64,000 nucleotides of DNA from Cupriavidus laharis (GTDB lineage: Bacteria > Pseudomonadota > Gammaproteobacteria > Burkholderiales > Burkholderiaceae), in NCBI RefSeq assembly GCF_914271435.1, contig NZ_CAJZAI010000009.1, forward strand, positions 1-64,000, read 5' to 3'. How positions within the stretch are numbered: the first letter of the stretch is position 1; every line of letters begins with the position of its first letter. Below the pieces are notes generated by a model. That model was not told where the DNA came from. It searched no databases and saw only the letters and a list, made by a program, of their open reading frames with translations. A program made the translations under genes and the position numbers. This document shows, one piece after another, positions 16,846 to 26,276 of the stretch.

Positions 16846-16894
16846 GCACCGGCCGGCCCGCGCACGGGCCGGCGAGCCCTACTGAACGGATACC

Positions 16895-18226
16895 ATGCCG
16901 CATACCATGACCCCGTCGGAAATCGTTTCCGAACTCGACAAGCACATCATCGGCCAGAACAAGGCCAAGAAGGCCGTGGCCGTGGCGCTGCGCAACCGCT
17001 GGCGCCGCCAGCAGGTGGCCGAGCCGCTGCGCCAGGAAATCACGCCCAAGAACATCCTGATGATCGGCCCGACCGGCGTCGGCAAGACCGAGATCGCGCG
17101 CCGCCTGGCCAAGCTGGCCGATGCGCCGTTTATCAAGATCGAGGCCACCAAGTTCACGGAAGTCGGCTACGTCGGCCGCGATGTCGACACCATCGTGCGC
17201 GACCTGGCCGAGATGGCCATCAAGCAGACGCGCGAGTCCGAGATGAAGAAGGTGCGCACCAAGGCCGAAGACGCGGCCGAGGACCGCCTGCTCGACGTGC
17301 TGCTGCCGCCGCCGCGCGACATCGGCTTCTCGCAACCGGAAGAGAAGGATTCCAACACGCGCCAGGTGTTCCGCAAGAAGCTGCGCGAAGGCCAGCTCGA
17401 CGACAAGGACATCGAGCTCGAAGTCGCCGCCGGCCTGCCGAGCATGGACATCATGGGCCCGCCGGGCATGGAGGAAATGACCGAGCAGATCCGCTCGATG
17501 TTCGCCGGCATGGGCCAGGGCAAGAAGCATCGCCGCAAGATGAAGGTGAAGGAAGCCTTCAAGCTGCTGATCGACGAAGAGGCCGCCAAGCTCGTCAATG
17601 ACGAGGAGCTCAAGCACAAGGCCATCACCAACGTCGAGCAGAACGGCATCGTGTTCCTGGACGAGATCGACAAGATCGCCAACCGCAGCGAGCTGGGCGG
17701 CGGCGAAGTGTCGCGCCAGGGCGTGCAGCGCGACCTGCTGCCGCTGGTGGAAGGCACCACCGTGAGCACGAAGTACGGGATGATCAAGACCGACCACATC
17801 CTGTTCATTGCCTCGGGCGCGTTCCACCTGTCCAAGCCGAGCGACCTGATCCCGGAACTGCAGGGCCGTTTCCCGATCCGCGTCGAGCTGGAGTCGCTGT
17901 CCGTGCAGGACTTCGAGGCCATCCTGACGCAGACCGACGCCAGCCTGACCAAGCAGTACCAGGCGCTGCTGAAGACCGAAGAGGTCGAATTGCAGTTTGC
18001 GCAGGACGGCATTCGCCGCCTGGCCGAGATCGCGTTCTCGGTCAACGAGAAGGTCGAGAACATCGGTGCGCGCCGTCTGTACACGGTGATGGAGCGGCTG
18101 CTGGAAGACCTGTCGTTCCACGCCAGCAAGTCTTCGGGCGAGACCGTGACGATCGATGCGGCTTATGTGAACGAGCGGCTGGGGGATCTTGCCGTCAACG
18201 AGGATTTGTCCCGATACGTGCTGTAA
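16895..18226 (+). CDS. hslU: ATP-dependent protease ATPase subunit HslU
   Basis: 443 residues, standard length. Walker [14 protein letters not shown] (about 56–68), the intermediate I-domain (about 110–240, including the Gly/Met-rich MGPPGMEEM segment), Walker [11 protein letters not shown], the sensor/arginine region [11 protein letters not shown], and a C-terminal RYVL tail of the kind that docks into HslV. AAA+ unfoldase partner of HslV in the cytosol. An intrinsic terminator follows 22 bp after the stop, closing the operon. Confidence 0.98.
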   Translation: MPHTMTPSEIVSELDKHIIGQNKAKKAVAVALRNRWRRQQVAEPLRQEITPKNILMIGPTGVGKTEIARRLAKLADAPFIKIEATKFTEVGYVGRDVDTIVRDLAEMAIKQTRESEMKKVRTKAEDAAEDRLLDVLLPPPRDIGFSQPEEKDSNTRQVFRKKLREGQLDDKDIELEVAAGLPSMDIMGPPGMEEMTEQIRSMFAGMGQGKKHRRKMKVKEAFKLLIDEEAAKLVNDEELKHKAITNVEQNGIVFLDEIDKIANRSELGGGEVSRQGVQRDLLPLVEGTTVSTKYGMIKTDHILFIASGAFHLSKPSDLIPELQGRFPIRVELESLSVQDFEAILTQTDASLTKQYQALLKTEEVELQFAQDGIRRLAEIAFSVNEKVENIGARRLYTVMERLLEDLSFHASKSSGETVTIDAAYVNERLGDLAVNEDLSRYVL

Positions 18227-18247
18227 GTGGATAGCGGGGCAGCCATC

Positions 18248-18280
18248 AAAAAAGGGTGCACCGGAGTGCGCCCTTTTTTT
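18248..18280 (+). terminator. Rho-independent terminator of hslVU
   Basis: AAAAAAGGGTGCAC-CGGA-GTGCGCCCTTTTTTT; the stem has one G·U pair and a seven-T tail. Confidence 0.92.
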
Positions 18281-18524
18281 GTGCCGCATCTGGCTCATGC
18301 CAGGCCAGCCTCATCCACACGCCATGCATTTCCTATGATGGAAAGGCGCCCGATCTCCGACGCAGTGACGGCGCAGGCAATCGGGTCCAGCGGCAACCGG
18401 CTCGTCGGTAGCGTCGGGGTTCGCGAACGATGCACCCAGTGTCGGCAGTGCCGGGTGACTCCTTTTCTTGCGGAGCCTGGAAAATGACGGAAAGGCCGTT
18501 CTCCGGGCGTGTTGGGAGAATTCC

Positions 18525-18977
18525 ATGGACGTCAACCAGAAACAAACCGTGATCGCCCTGAACCAGCTGATCGAGGTCGACAGGGACAGCGAACTGGCCT
18601 GCATGGCCGGTGCCCGTGAGGTGCACAATGCGGAGCTTCGCGACATTCTGGCCAGTACTGCGGAAACCTGCCGCGCCTCGGCCAGGGAACTGCAATCGAT
18701 GGTCAGCGCCATGGGCGGCGAACCATCGGACCGGGGCAGCATGAACGGCATGTTCGCGCGTAGCTGGATGGCCTTGCGCCATATGATCTCGCCGAACGAT
18801 GACGATGCCGTGCTGGGGCTGTGCGAGCGTGAGGAAGAAGCGGCCAGGCGCCAGTACCAGTCCGTACTGATGAAGCCGCTCCCGCCGGAAACTACGGCTG
18901 CGGTCCAGCGCCAGTATGACTCGCTGCGGCAGCACCACGACCGGCTTCATGCCATGCGCGGCATGCAGATTCACTAG
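18525..18977 (+). CDS. PA2169-type (DUF2383) ferritin-like four-helix protein
   Basis: 150 residues, all helical. Typical of the family are the opening VIALNQLIEVDRDSE, the repeated Glu-rich helices (CEREEEAARRQY) and the closing RQHHDRLHAMR. Family knowledge: a ferritin-like fold often induced under stress; function not established. GGGAGA is placed 5 nt before ATG 18525. A monocistronic unit is likely, since a strong terminator follows at 19037. Confidence 0.75.
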   Translation: MDVNQKQTVIALNQLIEVDRDSELACMAGAREVHNAELRDILASTAETCRASARELQSMVSAMGGEPSDRGSMNGMFARSWMALRHMISPNDDDAVLGLCEREEEAARRQYQSVLMKPLPPETTAAVQRQYDSLRQHHDRLHAMRGMQIH

Positions 18978-19362
18978 CGTTAAACACTACCAGCAGATAC
19001 GGTCGTTCCAGATCTGTAATCTGTATCTGGATAAGGAAGGGGCAGCCGGATGCCGCGGCTGCCCCTTTTCTTTTCGCCTGGAGCCCAAGCCAGAGATCTG
19101 TTGTCTGCCCGCCAGTCTAGCGTCGCGCACGGCGCTGCACGCCGGTGCCCGATGCGGCGTAGTGCCACAGTTGTCCATGTCAGTGCCTTATGTCAGCGCC
19201 TCATGTCAGGGCGTATCGGGGTGCCACATGCCGGTAAGGTTGGTAAGCATTGGTAAGCACGCTGGCGCACATCGCCCGCACAATGCGACCCTTGCGCACC
19301 TTGAGCCGAATGGCAAATGCGGGAGCCGCCGCATTCGAACAACCTACTGGCAGGAGGAAAAC
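18978..19362 (+). other. Intergenic region with one terminator, no gene
   Basis: 385 bp between the DUF2383 gene and the 98-residue membrane protein. It holds the terminator at 19037–19070. Beyond that, two short near-direct repeats occur at about 19180–19210 (tgtcagtgcc/tatgtcagcgcc/catgtcagggc). No convincing frame was seen on either strand. Confidence 0.5.
19037..19070 (+). terminator. Rho-independent terminator after the DUF2383 gene
   Basis: AAGGGGCAGCC, 9-nt loop, GGCTGCCCCTT, TTC-TTTT tail: an 11-bp perfect stem. Confidence 0.9.
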
Positions 19363-19659
19363 ATGGTGAAGACACAATTCAGCCGCGTGGTGATCGTAAC
19401 CGCCGGCCTGTTGGCCGCACTTGCTGCGGCGACTGCCTTCCTGTGCATGCGTCCGGTGGATGCAGCCGCGGGCGTTCCGCAACACGGCAGCCTGGGCGCC
19501 GCGGCCGTTGCCGCAGCGACGTTGGCACTGCAAGCCGGGGAGCTTTTCACACTGGCGGACCGCCACGCCAGCGATGCCCTGCGCGTCGTCGCGCAGGGCG
19601 ACGGTCCCGACGGCGCAGGCGATGCGCTCGAGTGGGACTACGTGCAGCTGCGCCTGTAA
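19363..19659 (+). CDS. Small single-pass membrane or exported protein
   Basis: 98 residues, family not recognised. A hydrophobic segment (VVIVTAGLLAALAAATAFLC, about residues 9–28) near a basic N-terminus is a signal peptide or anchor. The rest is Ala-rich with a mildly acidic tail (…ALEWDYVQLRL). The start is supported by one of the strongest Shine–Dalgarno sequences in the window, AGGAGG 8 nt upstream of ATG 19363. It is convergent with the response regulator, 15 bp apart. Confidence 0.55.
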   Translation: MVKTQFSRVVIVTAGLLAALAAATAFLCMRPVDAAAGVPQHGSLGAAAVAAATLALQAGELFTLADRHASDALRVVAQGDGPDGAGDALEWDYVQLRL

Positions 19660-19674
19660 CCGACCACCGCAGGC

Positions 19675-20286
19675 TCAGCGCGATACCGGGCGCTTGCCCA
19701 GCTTGCGCTGCAGCGTGCGCCGGTGCATGTTGAGCGCGCGCGCGGTCGCCGAGATATTGCCGCCATGTTCGTTCAGCACGCGCTGGATATGCTCCCATTC
19801 GAGCCTGGCCACCGACAGCGGCACCGGCTCTTCCATCGCGGCTTCCGCCGCATCTTCCGAGATGCCCGCCATCAGGGCGGTGAGGATCGAATCCACGTTT
19901 GCGGGTTTGGCCAGGTATTCGTCGGCCCCTTGCTTGACTGCGGCCACCGCGGTGGCAATGCTCGCGTAGCCGGTCAGGACGAGGATGCGCGCGTCCGGCA
20001 AGGCCTGGCGCAGTGGCCCCACCAACTGCAGCCCTGATTCGGCTGCCGCCGTGCTGCCCGCTTCGGGCGGCGGGCCGAGGTGCAGGTCCAGCGTGACGTA
20101 TGCAAACGCCGTGCGCGCGGCCAGCGCCAGCGCCGTGCTGCTGTTGTGCGCAACTTGCACGGCGTAGCCGCGGCGCGTCAACGCGCGGGCCAGCGTGCCG
20201 GAGAAGACGGCATCGTCGTCGATCACCAGGAAGGGCGTGCCTGCCGGTGCGGTCGATTCGGGAACCGGGTGGTGGGTAGCGGTCAT
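19675..20286 (-). CDS. regA: RegA/PrrA-type response regulator
   Basis: 203 residues. The receiver domain has VIDDDAVF (acidic pocket), phospho-Asp in YVTLDLHLG, the Thr in LTGYAS and the Lys in LAKPAN. The C-terminal Fis-type helix-turn-helix (NISATARALNMHRRTLQRKL) is the one typical of RegA/ActR. Family knowledge: a redox-responsive activator of respiratory, carbon- and nitrogen-fixation genes. Unusually, about 12 residues rich in Pro/Ala/Ser are inserted just after the phospho-Asp loop, between LHLG and ESGLQLV. Its start overlaps the kinase stop by 4 nt. Confidence 0.88.
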   Translation of the reverse strand: MTATHHPVPESTAPAGTPFLVIDDDAVFSGTLARALTRRGYAVQVAHNSSTALALAARTAFAYVTLDLHLGPPPEAGSTAAAESGLQLVGPLRQALPDARILVLTGYASIATAVAAVKQGADEYLAKPANVDSILTALMAGISEDAAEAAMEEPVPLSVARLEWEHIQRVLNEHGGNISATARALNMHRRTLQRKLGKRPVSR

Positions 20287-21638
20287 GACGGATTGACGGC
20301 AAGGGAAGGGGAGGCCGGCACGCGCAGCTCGGCGATGGTGCCGCCGCCAGGGCGATCCTGCCAGGCGAGCCCGCCGCCCATCTGCCGCGCGCCGCTCTGC
20401 GCCAGGTACAGGCCGATGCCCTGGCCGCCATGCGGGCTGGCCACGGGTGCCTCGCCCAGTTGCGCGCGCAGTGCCGCCGGGATGCCGTCGCCGTGGTCGC
20501 TGACGCGGAACGCGAGGCCGCCCTGCACGAGCGCAATCTCCAGTTGCAGCGGCATTTGCCCGTGGCCGGCGGATTGCTGGCTGCGCGCGGCGTTGTCGAG
20601 CAGGATGGTCAGGATCTGTCCTACGCGGGCGGGCTCGATGGCCATTGCGCCTGCCTGTGGCGTGGCACTGGCCTGCAGCGTGGCATTGGGGTGGCGCAGT
20701 TGCCAGCGTTCGGCGAAGCTGCCCAGCCAGGCGTCGATGCGCTGGAGCTCCAGCGTGGCCGGATCCTCGCGCAGGCGCGCCAGGATGGTGCGGCACAGTT
20801 CCAGCTGCTGCTCCATGGTCAGCAGGTCTGGGAGGTAGTCAGCCACAGGCGTGGCGCCGCGCGCGCGGTCCGACGCATCGCCGCGCAGTTCGCCGGCAAT
20901 GACGGCCAGTGTCGCCAGCGGTGTGCCGATCTCATGGGCGACGGCTGCGGCCTGCGCATTGAGGTCTTCCACGCGCGCTTCGCGCAGCAACTGCTCGCGC
21001 GCGAGGTGGAGTTGGGCTTCGCGCTGGCGCAGCACGCCCGAAAGCCGTGCCACAAACAGCGCGATCATCACCGCGCTGGCCACAAAGTTGAGCCACATGC
21101 CGGCGAGGTGGTAGTTCACCGCCTTGTCCGGATCGTGCAGGTCCAGCGGCAGGTATTCGAACAGCAGTACGGTGTAGCAGGCCAGTGCGTAGCACGCGAG
21201 CGCCACCACCTGCCGCCACGGCAGGATGGCCGCGGCAATGGCCAGCCCGGGCAGGTAGAACGACACGAAGGGATTGGTGGCGCCGCCCGTATAGAACAGG
21301 ATCGCGGACAGCGCCGTCAGGTCCACGAGCAGCTGGCCCATCAGCTCGGCTTCACCGGGCGCCGTGCCGTGTGCGGTGTGCAGCCGCAGGCGCAGGCCGG
21401 TCAGCACATTGAACAGCGCCTGCAGCGCGAAGACCACCAGCAGCGGGTTGGTCGGCAGCGCGACGCCGATGACCGGCTCGCACGACAGCAGGCCAATCGC
21501 CTCCCCGGCCAGCAGCGCCCAGCGCAGCCAGAACAGCCGGCGCAGGCTCACCAGGCTGGGGCGCGCGGCGGGGCCGGCCGGAAGCGGCGGTGAAGCGGTG
21601 AAGGCTGGTGGGCGGGTCACGGCGGGAGCGGCATGCAT
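20283..21638 (-). CDS. regB: RegB/PrrB-type redox sensor histidine kinase
   Basis: 451 residues. About six membrane segments in the first 230 residues contain GGATNPF, the heptapeptide known in RegB as the ubiquinone-sensing site. Then come an H-box HEIGTPLATLAV (phospho-His), a Cys in LELCRTIL that may correspond to the redox-active Cys of RegB, and an HATPase domain with N-box (LDNAARS) and G-boxes (DHGDGIP, GGQGIGLYLA). It senses the quinone pool and phosphorylates the neighbouring RegA. The upstream PCu(A)C gene, on the opposite strand, fits a respiratory context. Confidence 0.88.
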   Translation of the reverse strand: MHAAPAVTRPPAFTASPPLPAGPAARPSLVSLRRLFWLRWALLAGEAIGLLSCEPVIGVALPTNPLLVVFALQALFNVLTGLRLRLHTAHGTAPGEAELMGQLLVDLTALSAILFYTGGATNPFVSFYLPGLAIAAAILPWRQVVALACYALACYTVLLFEYLPLDLHDPDKAVNYHLAGMWLNFVASAVMIALFVARLSGVLRQREAQLHLAREQLLREARVEDLNAQAAAVAHEIGTPLATLAVIAGELRGDASDRARGATPVADYLPDLLTMEQQLELCRTILARLREDPATLELQRIDAWLGSFAERWQLRHPNATLQASATPQAGAMAIEPARVGQILTILLDNAARSQQSAGHGQMPLQLEIALVQGGLAFRVSDHGDGIPAALRAQLGEAPVASPHGGQGIGLYLAQSGARQMGGGLAWQDRPGGGTIAELRVPASPSLAVNPS

Positions 21639-21799
21639 GCCGCGAGTGTATCAATGCGGCCCGCGGGCGCCGGCATGTGCGACACCTTGCCGCATTGGTC
21701 GACTGGCGCAGGCGCTGCCAGACTATCCGGTTATCTGCGCCGCCGCCGGCACCCGTCGGCCGTGGCATGGTCTAATGTCTGCTTTCTGGAGAGCGTTAC

Positions 21800-22276
21800 A
21801 TGCAAGCCAAATTCCGCGCGGCCACGCTGGCCGCATCGTTCGCCATGCTGGCCTCGGGCGCCGCGCTGGCGCAGGTCGACGTCAGCAACGCCTGGGTGCG
21901 CGGTACGGTGCCGGCCCAGACGGCGTCGGGCGCCTTCATGGTGCTTCACGCACATGAGAATGCAAAGCTGGTTGGCGTGTCGTCGCCGGTCGCGGTGGCC
22001 GAGCTGCACGAAATGAAGATGGAAGGCAACGTCATGCGCATGCGGCAGATCCAGTCGCTGGACCTGCCGAAGATGCAGGCCGTGGAACTCAAGCCCGGCG
22101 GCTACCACGTGATGCTGATGGACCTGAAGTCCCAGCTCAAGAAGGGAGACACCGTGCCCATCACGCTGAAGATCGAGCAGGGCGGCAAGGTGATCGAGCA
22201 GAAGGTCAATGCCGAAGTGCGCGACATGACCGCCAGCGCCGCGAACCAGGGCGGCCACGGCGATCACAAGCACTAA
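21800..22276 (+). CDS. Periplasmic copper chaperone PCu(A)C
   Basis: 158 residues. A signal peptide ends at GAALAQ (about 25). The copper site is visible as LHEMKMEGNVMRMR…GGYHVMLM, the H-M-x10-M-x21-H-x-M pattern, and the tail is His-rich (GGHGDHKH). Family knowledge: it delivers Cu(I) to the CuA centre of cytochrome c oxidase. CTGGAGAG precedes the ATG by 7 nt. It is divergent from regB, 161 bp away. Confidence 0.92.
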   Translation: MQAKFRAATLAASFAMLASGAALAQVDVSNAWVRGTVPAQTASGAFMVLHAHENAKLVGVSSPVAVAELHEMKMEGNVMRMRQIQSLDLPKMQAVELKPGGYHVMLMDLKSQLKKGDTVPITLKIEQGGKVIEQKVNAEVRDMTASAANQGGHGDHKH

Positions 22277-22300
22277 ATCGATCGGGCTGTGGGGGAATCG

Positions 22301-22474
22301 ATGGCCAACAAGCAGCTCGGTACCCGCCAGAAGCTCGTGTTCCGCGGCGGCACGGGCTTGCAGCCGTCGCCGCACGGCAAGGGGCCGGTCCGCAAGTCCG
22401 GCCCGCCGCAGACTGGCGGCAAGGCACCGTCTCCGCGTCAGCCGCGCAAGCTGATTGACTCGTCCGATTCCTGA
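22301..22474 (+). CDS. Small basic hypothetical protein
   Basis: 57 residues, very basic (Lys/Arg/Gly/Pro-rich), with no membrane segment or motif. ATG 22301 follows GGGGGAA by 4 nt. An in-frame GTG at 22289 would add four residues. It starts 24 bp after the PCu(A)C stop and its last 37 nt overlap the 3' end of the convergent LysR gene. Reality as a gene is uncertain; SD, position and ordered composition favour it. Confidence 0.45.
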   Translation: MANKQLGTRQKLVFRGGTGLQPSPHGKGPVRKSGPPQTGGKAPSPRQPRKLIDSSDS

Positions 22475-23373
22475 CTGGCCGCGGCGGCCCGCACGCGTTC
22501 GCGCAGCCAGGTGTGGCCCGGGTCAGCGTCCGTGCGGTCGTGCCAGATCATGCTGAAGGTGAAGTCTTCGAGTCCGAACGGCGGATCGAACACCGCGTAG
22601 CGCGGGTCTGCTTCCAGCGCAGCCAAGCTGCGGCGCGCCGTGGTCAGGACCAGGTTGGTGCCCGCGATCAGCGCCGGCGCCACGCTCCAGTGCGGCACTA
22701 CACAGGCGATCTTGCGCCGTCCCCCGAGTTTGGCTACCGCTGCGTCGATGGCATCGACGCGCTCACTGTGCGTGGCCACCAGCACATGCGAACGCGCCAG
22801 GTAAGCCACCTGGTCCAGCCGGCCGGTATCACGAACGGTGGCCGCATCCACGGCGCAGGCGTAGCGTTCCTCAAACAGGGCAGCCATGCGCACGCCTTCC
22901 GGCTGCTGCGTGAAAACGCCCAGCGCCATGTCGATCTCGCCGTCGGCCACCTGCGCCGTCATGGCTTCGCGGCTGGCCTGCGTCACGACCAGGTCGATGT
23001 TCGGCGCGGCCTTGCGCACCGCGCGCAGCAGCCGCGGCAGCACCACCAGCGCGCCGTAGTCGGACATTGCCAGACGGAACGTGCGGCGCGCCGTGGCGGG
23101 TTGGAATCCGCCGGGCCCGAGCAGGATGCGCACCTGCGCCAGCGCTTCGGCCAGCGGTCCGGCAATTTCGTGGGCGCGGGCGCTCGGTACCAGGCCACCC
23201 TTGCCGCGTACCAGGATGGGGTCATCCAGCAGTTGGCGCAGGCGCCCAAGGGCGTGGCTGACCGCCGGCTGGCTCAGGTGCAGGCGCAGCGCGGCGCGGG
23301 AAATATGGCGTTCGGCCAGCAGCGCTTCCAGCACCACCAACAGGTTCAGGTCGATTCCGCGTAAAGTATTCAT
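22438..23373 (-). CDS. LysR-family transcriptional regulator
   Basis: 311 residues. The N-terminal winged helix (LNLLVVLEALLAERHISRAALRLHLSQPAVS, residues 9–39) is followed by an effector domain beginning near residue 90. It is divergent from a YdcZ-family exporter gene with 94 bp between, the classic LysR arrangement, so that gene is its likely target. The effector is unknown. Confidence 0.88.
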   Translation of the reverse strand: MNTLRGIDLNLLVVLEALLAERHISRAALRLHLSQPAVSHALGRLRQLLDDPILVRGKGGLVPSARAHEIAGPLAEALAQVRILLGPGGFQPATARRTFRLAMSDYGALVVLPRLLRAVRKAAPNIDLVVTQASREAMTAQVADGEIDMALGVFTQQPEGVRMAALFEERYACAVDAATVRDTGRLDQVAYLARSHVLVATHSERVDAIDAAVAKLGGRRKIACVVPHWSVAPALIAGTNLVLTTARRSLAALEADPRYAVFDPPFGLEDFTFSMIWHDRTDADPGHTWLRERVRAAAASQESDESISLRG

Positions 23374-23467
23374 GCCACAAATATTAAACGTATGAAATCA
23401 GAATTGGAAATTCATTCTGCGATATTTCACACTGTCAGGCATCGAATATTGCCTTACGGAGCGTCCC

Positions 23468-23986
23468 ATGTCAGGCACGACCTTGCCTACCAACCTCCTT
23501 CTTCCCCTCGCCACCGCCGTGCTGGCCGGCGCGGCCATCCCGCTCCAGGCGGGCGCCAACGCCACGCTGGGCCGGGCGCTGGGGCATCCGTTATGGGCAG
23601 CCGTGGTGTCGCTGCTGGTCAGCCTGGCCGCCATCCTGCCGCTGCTCTGGATGCTGAAGGTGCCGTTGCCTGTGCTTCCGCTGACCGGACGCCTGCCGGT
23701 CTGGATGTGGATCGGCGGGGTGCTCGGTGTCTTCTATATCACGGCGGCGCTGCTCATGGCGCCGCGCCTTGGCGCCAGCGGCTTCATCGCCGCCGTGGTC
23801 GCGGGGCAGGTGGCGTCCGCGCTGCTCGTCGATCACTTCGGGCTGGCAGGCTTCGCCGTGCGCGCATTGACACCTGCGCGGGTGGCCGGCGCGGCGCTGA
23901 TCCTCGCTGGGATGGCGGTGATGCAGTGGAGCGTGGCGCATGAGGCACGGCCTCACGCTGCAATGCCGCTTCAATCCGGTGCCTGA
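23468..23986 (+). CDS. YdcZ-family (DUF606) DMT transporter
   Basis: 172 residues with five predicted membrane helices. The opening AVLAGAAIPLQAGANATLGRAL and the mid-protein GGVLGVFYITAALLMAPRLGA are characteristic of the YdcZ family of half-size drug/metabolite transporters, usually dimeric. It acts in the inner membrane; substrate unknown. The promoter region is shared with the divergent LysR gene. Its 3' end overlaps the convergent CWC gene by 16 nt. Confidence 0.82.
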   Translation: MSGTTLPTNLLLPLATAVLAGAAIPLQAGANATLGRALGHPLWAAVVSLLVSLAAILPLLWMLKVPLPVLPLTGRLPVWMWIGGVLGVFYITAALLMAPRLGASGFIAAVVAGQVASALLVDHFGLAGFAVRALTPARVAGAALILAGMAVMQWSVAHEARPHAAMPLQSGA

Positions 23987-24189
23987 GCGTCCGCTTGTCG
24001 CCTTTGCAGGCAGGCCGGGCACAGGCAATGCTGGTTCGGCACGATCCTGCGCGCGGGCAGCAGCGGCTGGCTGGCACACCAGCATTCGGGCAGCCCGGCC
24101 ACGTAGCCACAGACGAAGCCCGCGCCGCACTCGCTGCAGTGTTCCACGGGCCGAAGCTGGCCGGTGAGCACAGTGGACGGGTCGGTCAT
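23971..24189 (-). CDS. Cysteine-rich CWC protein
   Basis: 72 residues with eight cysteines: EHCSECGAGFVCG, PECWCAS and HCLCPACLQ. This is the Cys-rich CWC family pattern, a probable zinc-binding module of unknown function. Its start overlaps the anti-sigma factor stop (4 nt), so it belongs to the ECF sigma operon. Confidence 0.7.
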   Translation of the reverse strand: MTDPSTVLTGQLRPVEHCSECGAGFVCGYVAGLPECWCASQPLLPARRIVPNQHCLCPACLQRRQADAQAPD

Positions 24190-24422
24190 CGCAGGCTTCC
24201 CGGCCTGTCATCGTCCTGACCGTCCTGGCCCAGGCGGCTCATGGCCGAGCGCATCAGCCGCATCTGCGCGCTGAAGCGCGTGCAGGCGCCGCAGATCATC
24301 AGGTGGCTGCCCACGCGCAGGCGCTCGGTCCAGCTCAGCGGGCGGTCCATTCCCTTCATGGTCAGGTGATGGACCTCCTCGCAGTTGGGTAGCAGGCGGC
24401 GGGAGCGGGACGAATCGGGCAT
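24186..24422 (-). CDS. Zinc-finger (zf-HC2) anti-sigma factor
   Basis: 78 residues. NCEEVHHLTM…GSHLMICGACTRF gives the Cys/His-x3-Cys-x2-Cys zinc-binding anti-sigma domain pattern. No membrane segment follows, so this is a soluble, possibly thiol-sensing, anti-sigma factor. It starts 18 bp after the sigma gene stop and overlaps the CWC gene. It presumably sequesters the upstream-encoded ECF sigma factor. Confidence 0.75.
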   Translation of the reverse strand: MPDSSRSRRLLPNCEEVHHLTMKGMDRPLSWTERLRVGSHLMICGACTRFSAQMRLMRSAMSRLGQDGQDDDRPGSLR

Positions 24423-24440
24423 GGGTTCCTTGAGAGCGGT

Positions 24441-25034
24441 TCAGCGCGCCTTGCCGGCACCGGGCTGCTGCCCGAACCAGTTCAGTTCCAGGCATTCGCG
24501 CAGGCGCATGCGGGCGCGGTACAGGATGACCCAGACATTGGTCGCGCTGACCTGCAGATCCTGACAGATTTCTTCGGTCTCGAGCTCCAGCCATTCCCGC
24601 ATCATGAAGACACGCGCCGTTTTGGCGGGCAGGCGGTCGACGCAGGCCTGCAGGACTTCGAAGAACTCGCGCCGTTCCAGCGTCCGGTCGGGGCTGCCCC
24701 AGTCGGACGGCATGTCCTGGTAGTGGCCGTTGCGCGTGAAGAGTGCGTCGAAGGCGTCCTGCTCGGACTGGGTCTCGCCGTCCTCGTCGGCGGCCAGCGC
24801 CAGCCGCACCTCGCGCCGGCCGCTGCGCAGCAGGTCGATGATCTTGTGCTTGAGGATGCCGATCAGGTAGGTCTTGAGCCCCGACTGGCCGGCAAAGCGC
24901 TCCGGGTGTTCCAACGCCGCCAGCAGGGTTTCGGACACCGCGTCTTCGGCCAGCGCCTCGTCACGCAGCTGCAGCCGGGCGAAGCGCAGCAGGTGGGGGC
25001 GCAGGGCCTGCAGGTCGGCGGTGTCGTGGGGCAT
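24441..25034 (-). CDS. ECF-family RNA polymerase sigma factor
   Basis: 197 residues. Region 2 (LRFARLQLRDEALAEDAVSE…LKTYLIGILKHKIID) and region 4 (LPAKTARVFMMREWLELETEEIC…VSATNVWVILYRARMRLRECL) are complete. ATG 25034 is taken as start because homology begins there; a longer frame adds about 31 unconserved residues. The following zf-HC2 and CWC genes make a three-gene cassette. Family knowledge: such sigma factors often answer oxidative or metal stress. The promoter lies in the 258 bp gap shared with argB. Confidence 0.87.
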   Translation of the reverse strand: MPHDTADLQALRPHLLRFARLQLRDEALAEDAVSETLLAALEHPERFAGQSGLKTYLIGILKHKIIDLLRSGRREVRLALAADEDGETQSEQDAFDALFTRNGHYQDMPSDWGSPDRTLERREFFEVLQACVDRLPAKTARVFMMREWLELETEEICQDLQVSATNVWVILYRARMRLRECLELNWFGQQPGAGKAR

Positions 25035-25283
25035 CGCGGCGAAGGGGCGGAGAAGGGCGAGGAACGCTCGGGGCCTGTTGCGCAAAGATGACGCTGGCGG
25101 GCACGTGTCGTGCGCCACGCGGCGCATCGGCCCGGCTTGTGCCCGGCCCCTGGGGCCCGGCGCCCGCGCACCTCGCGGATTCTTGTAAAATCGGCGCCTG
25201 CCGTGGCCCTATGGTGCACTTTCGGGCGATCCCCGCGAGTTTCCCCGCCAGGTCTGCGGCAGATTTGCCATCATACCTGTTGA

Positions 25284-26222
<939 letters not shown>

Positions 26223-26276
26223 GCGGCATCCACGGGGCGGCGCCCGCCTGGCGCGCCGTCCGCTGTCTTCTCCCCA

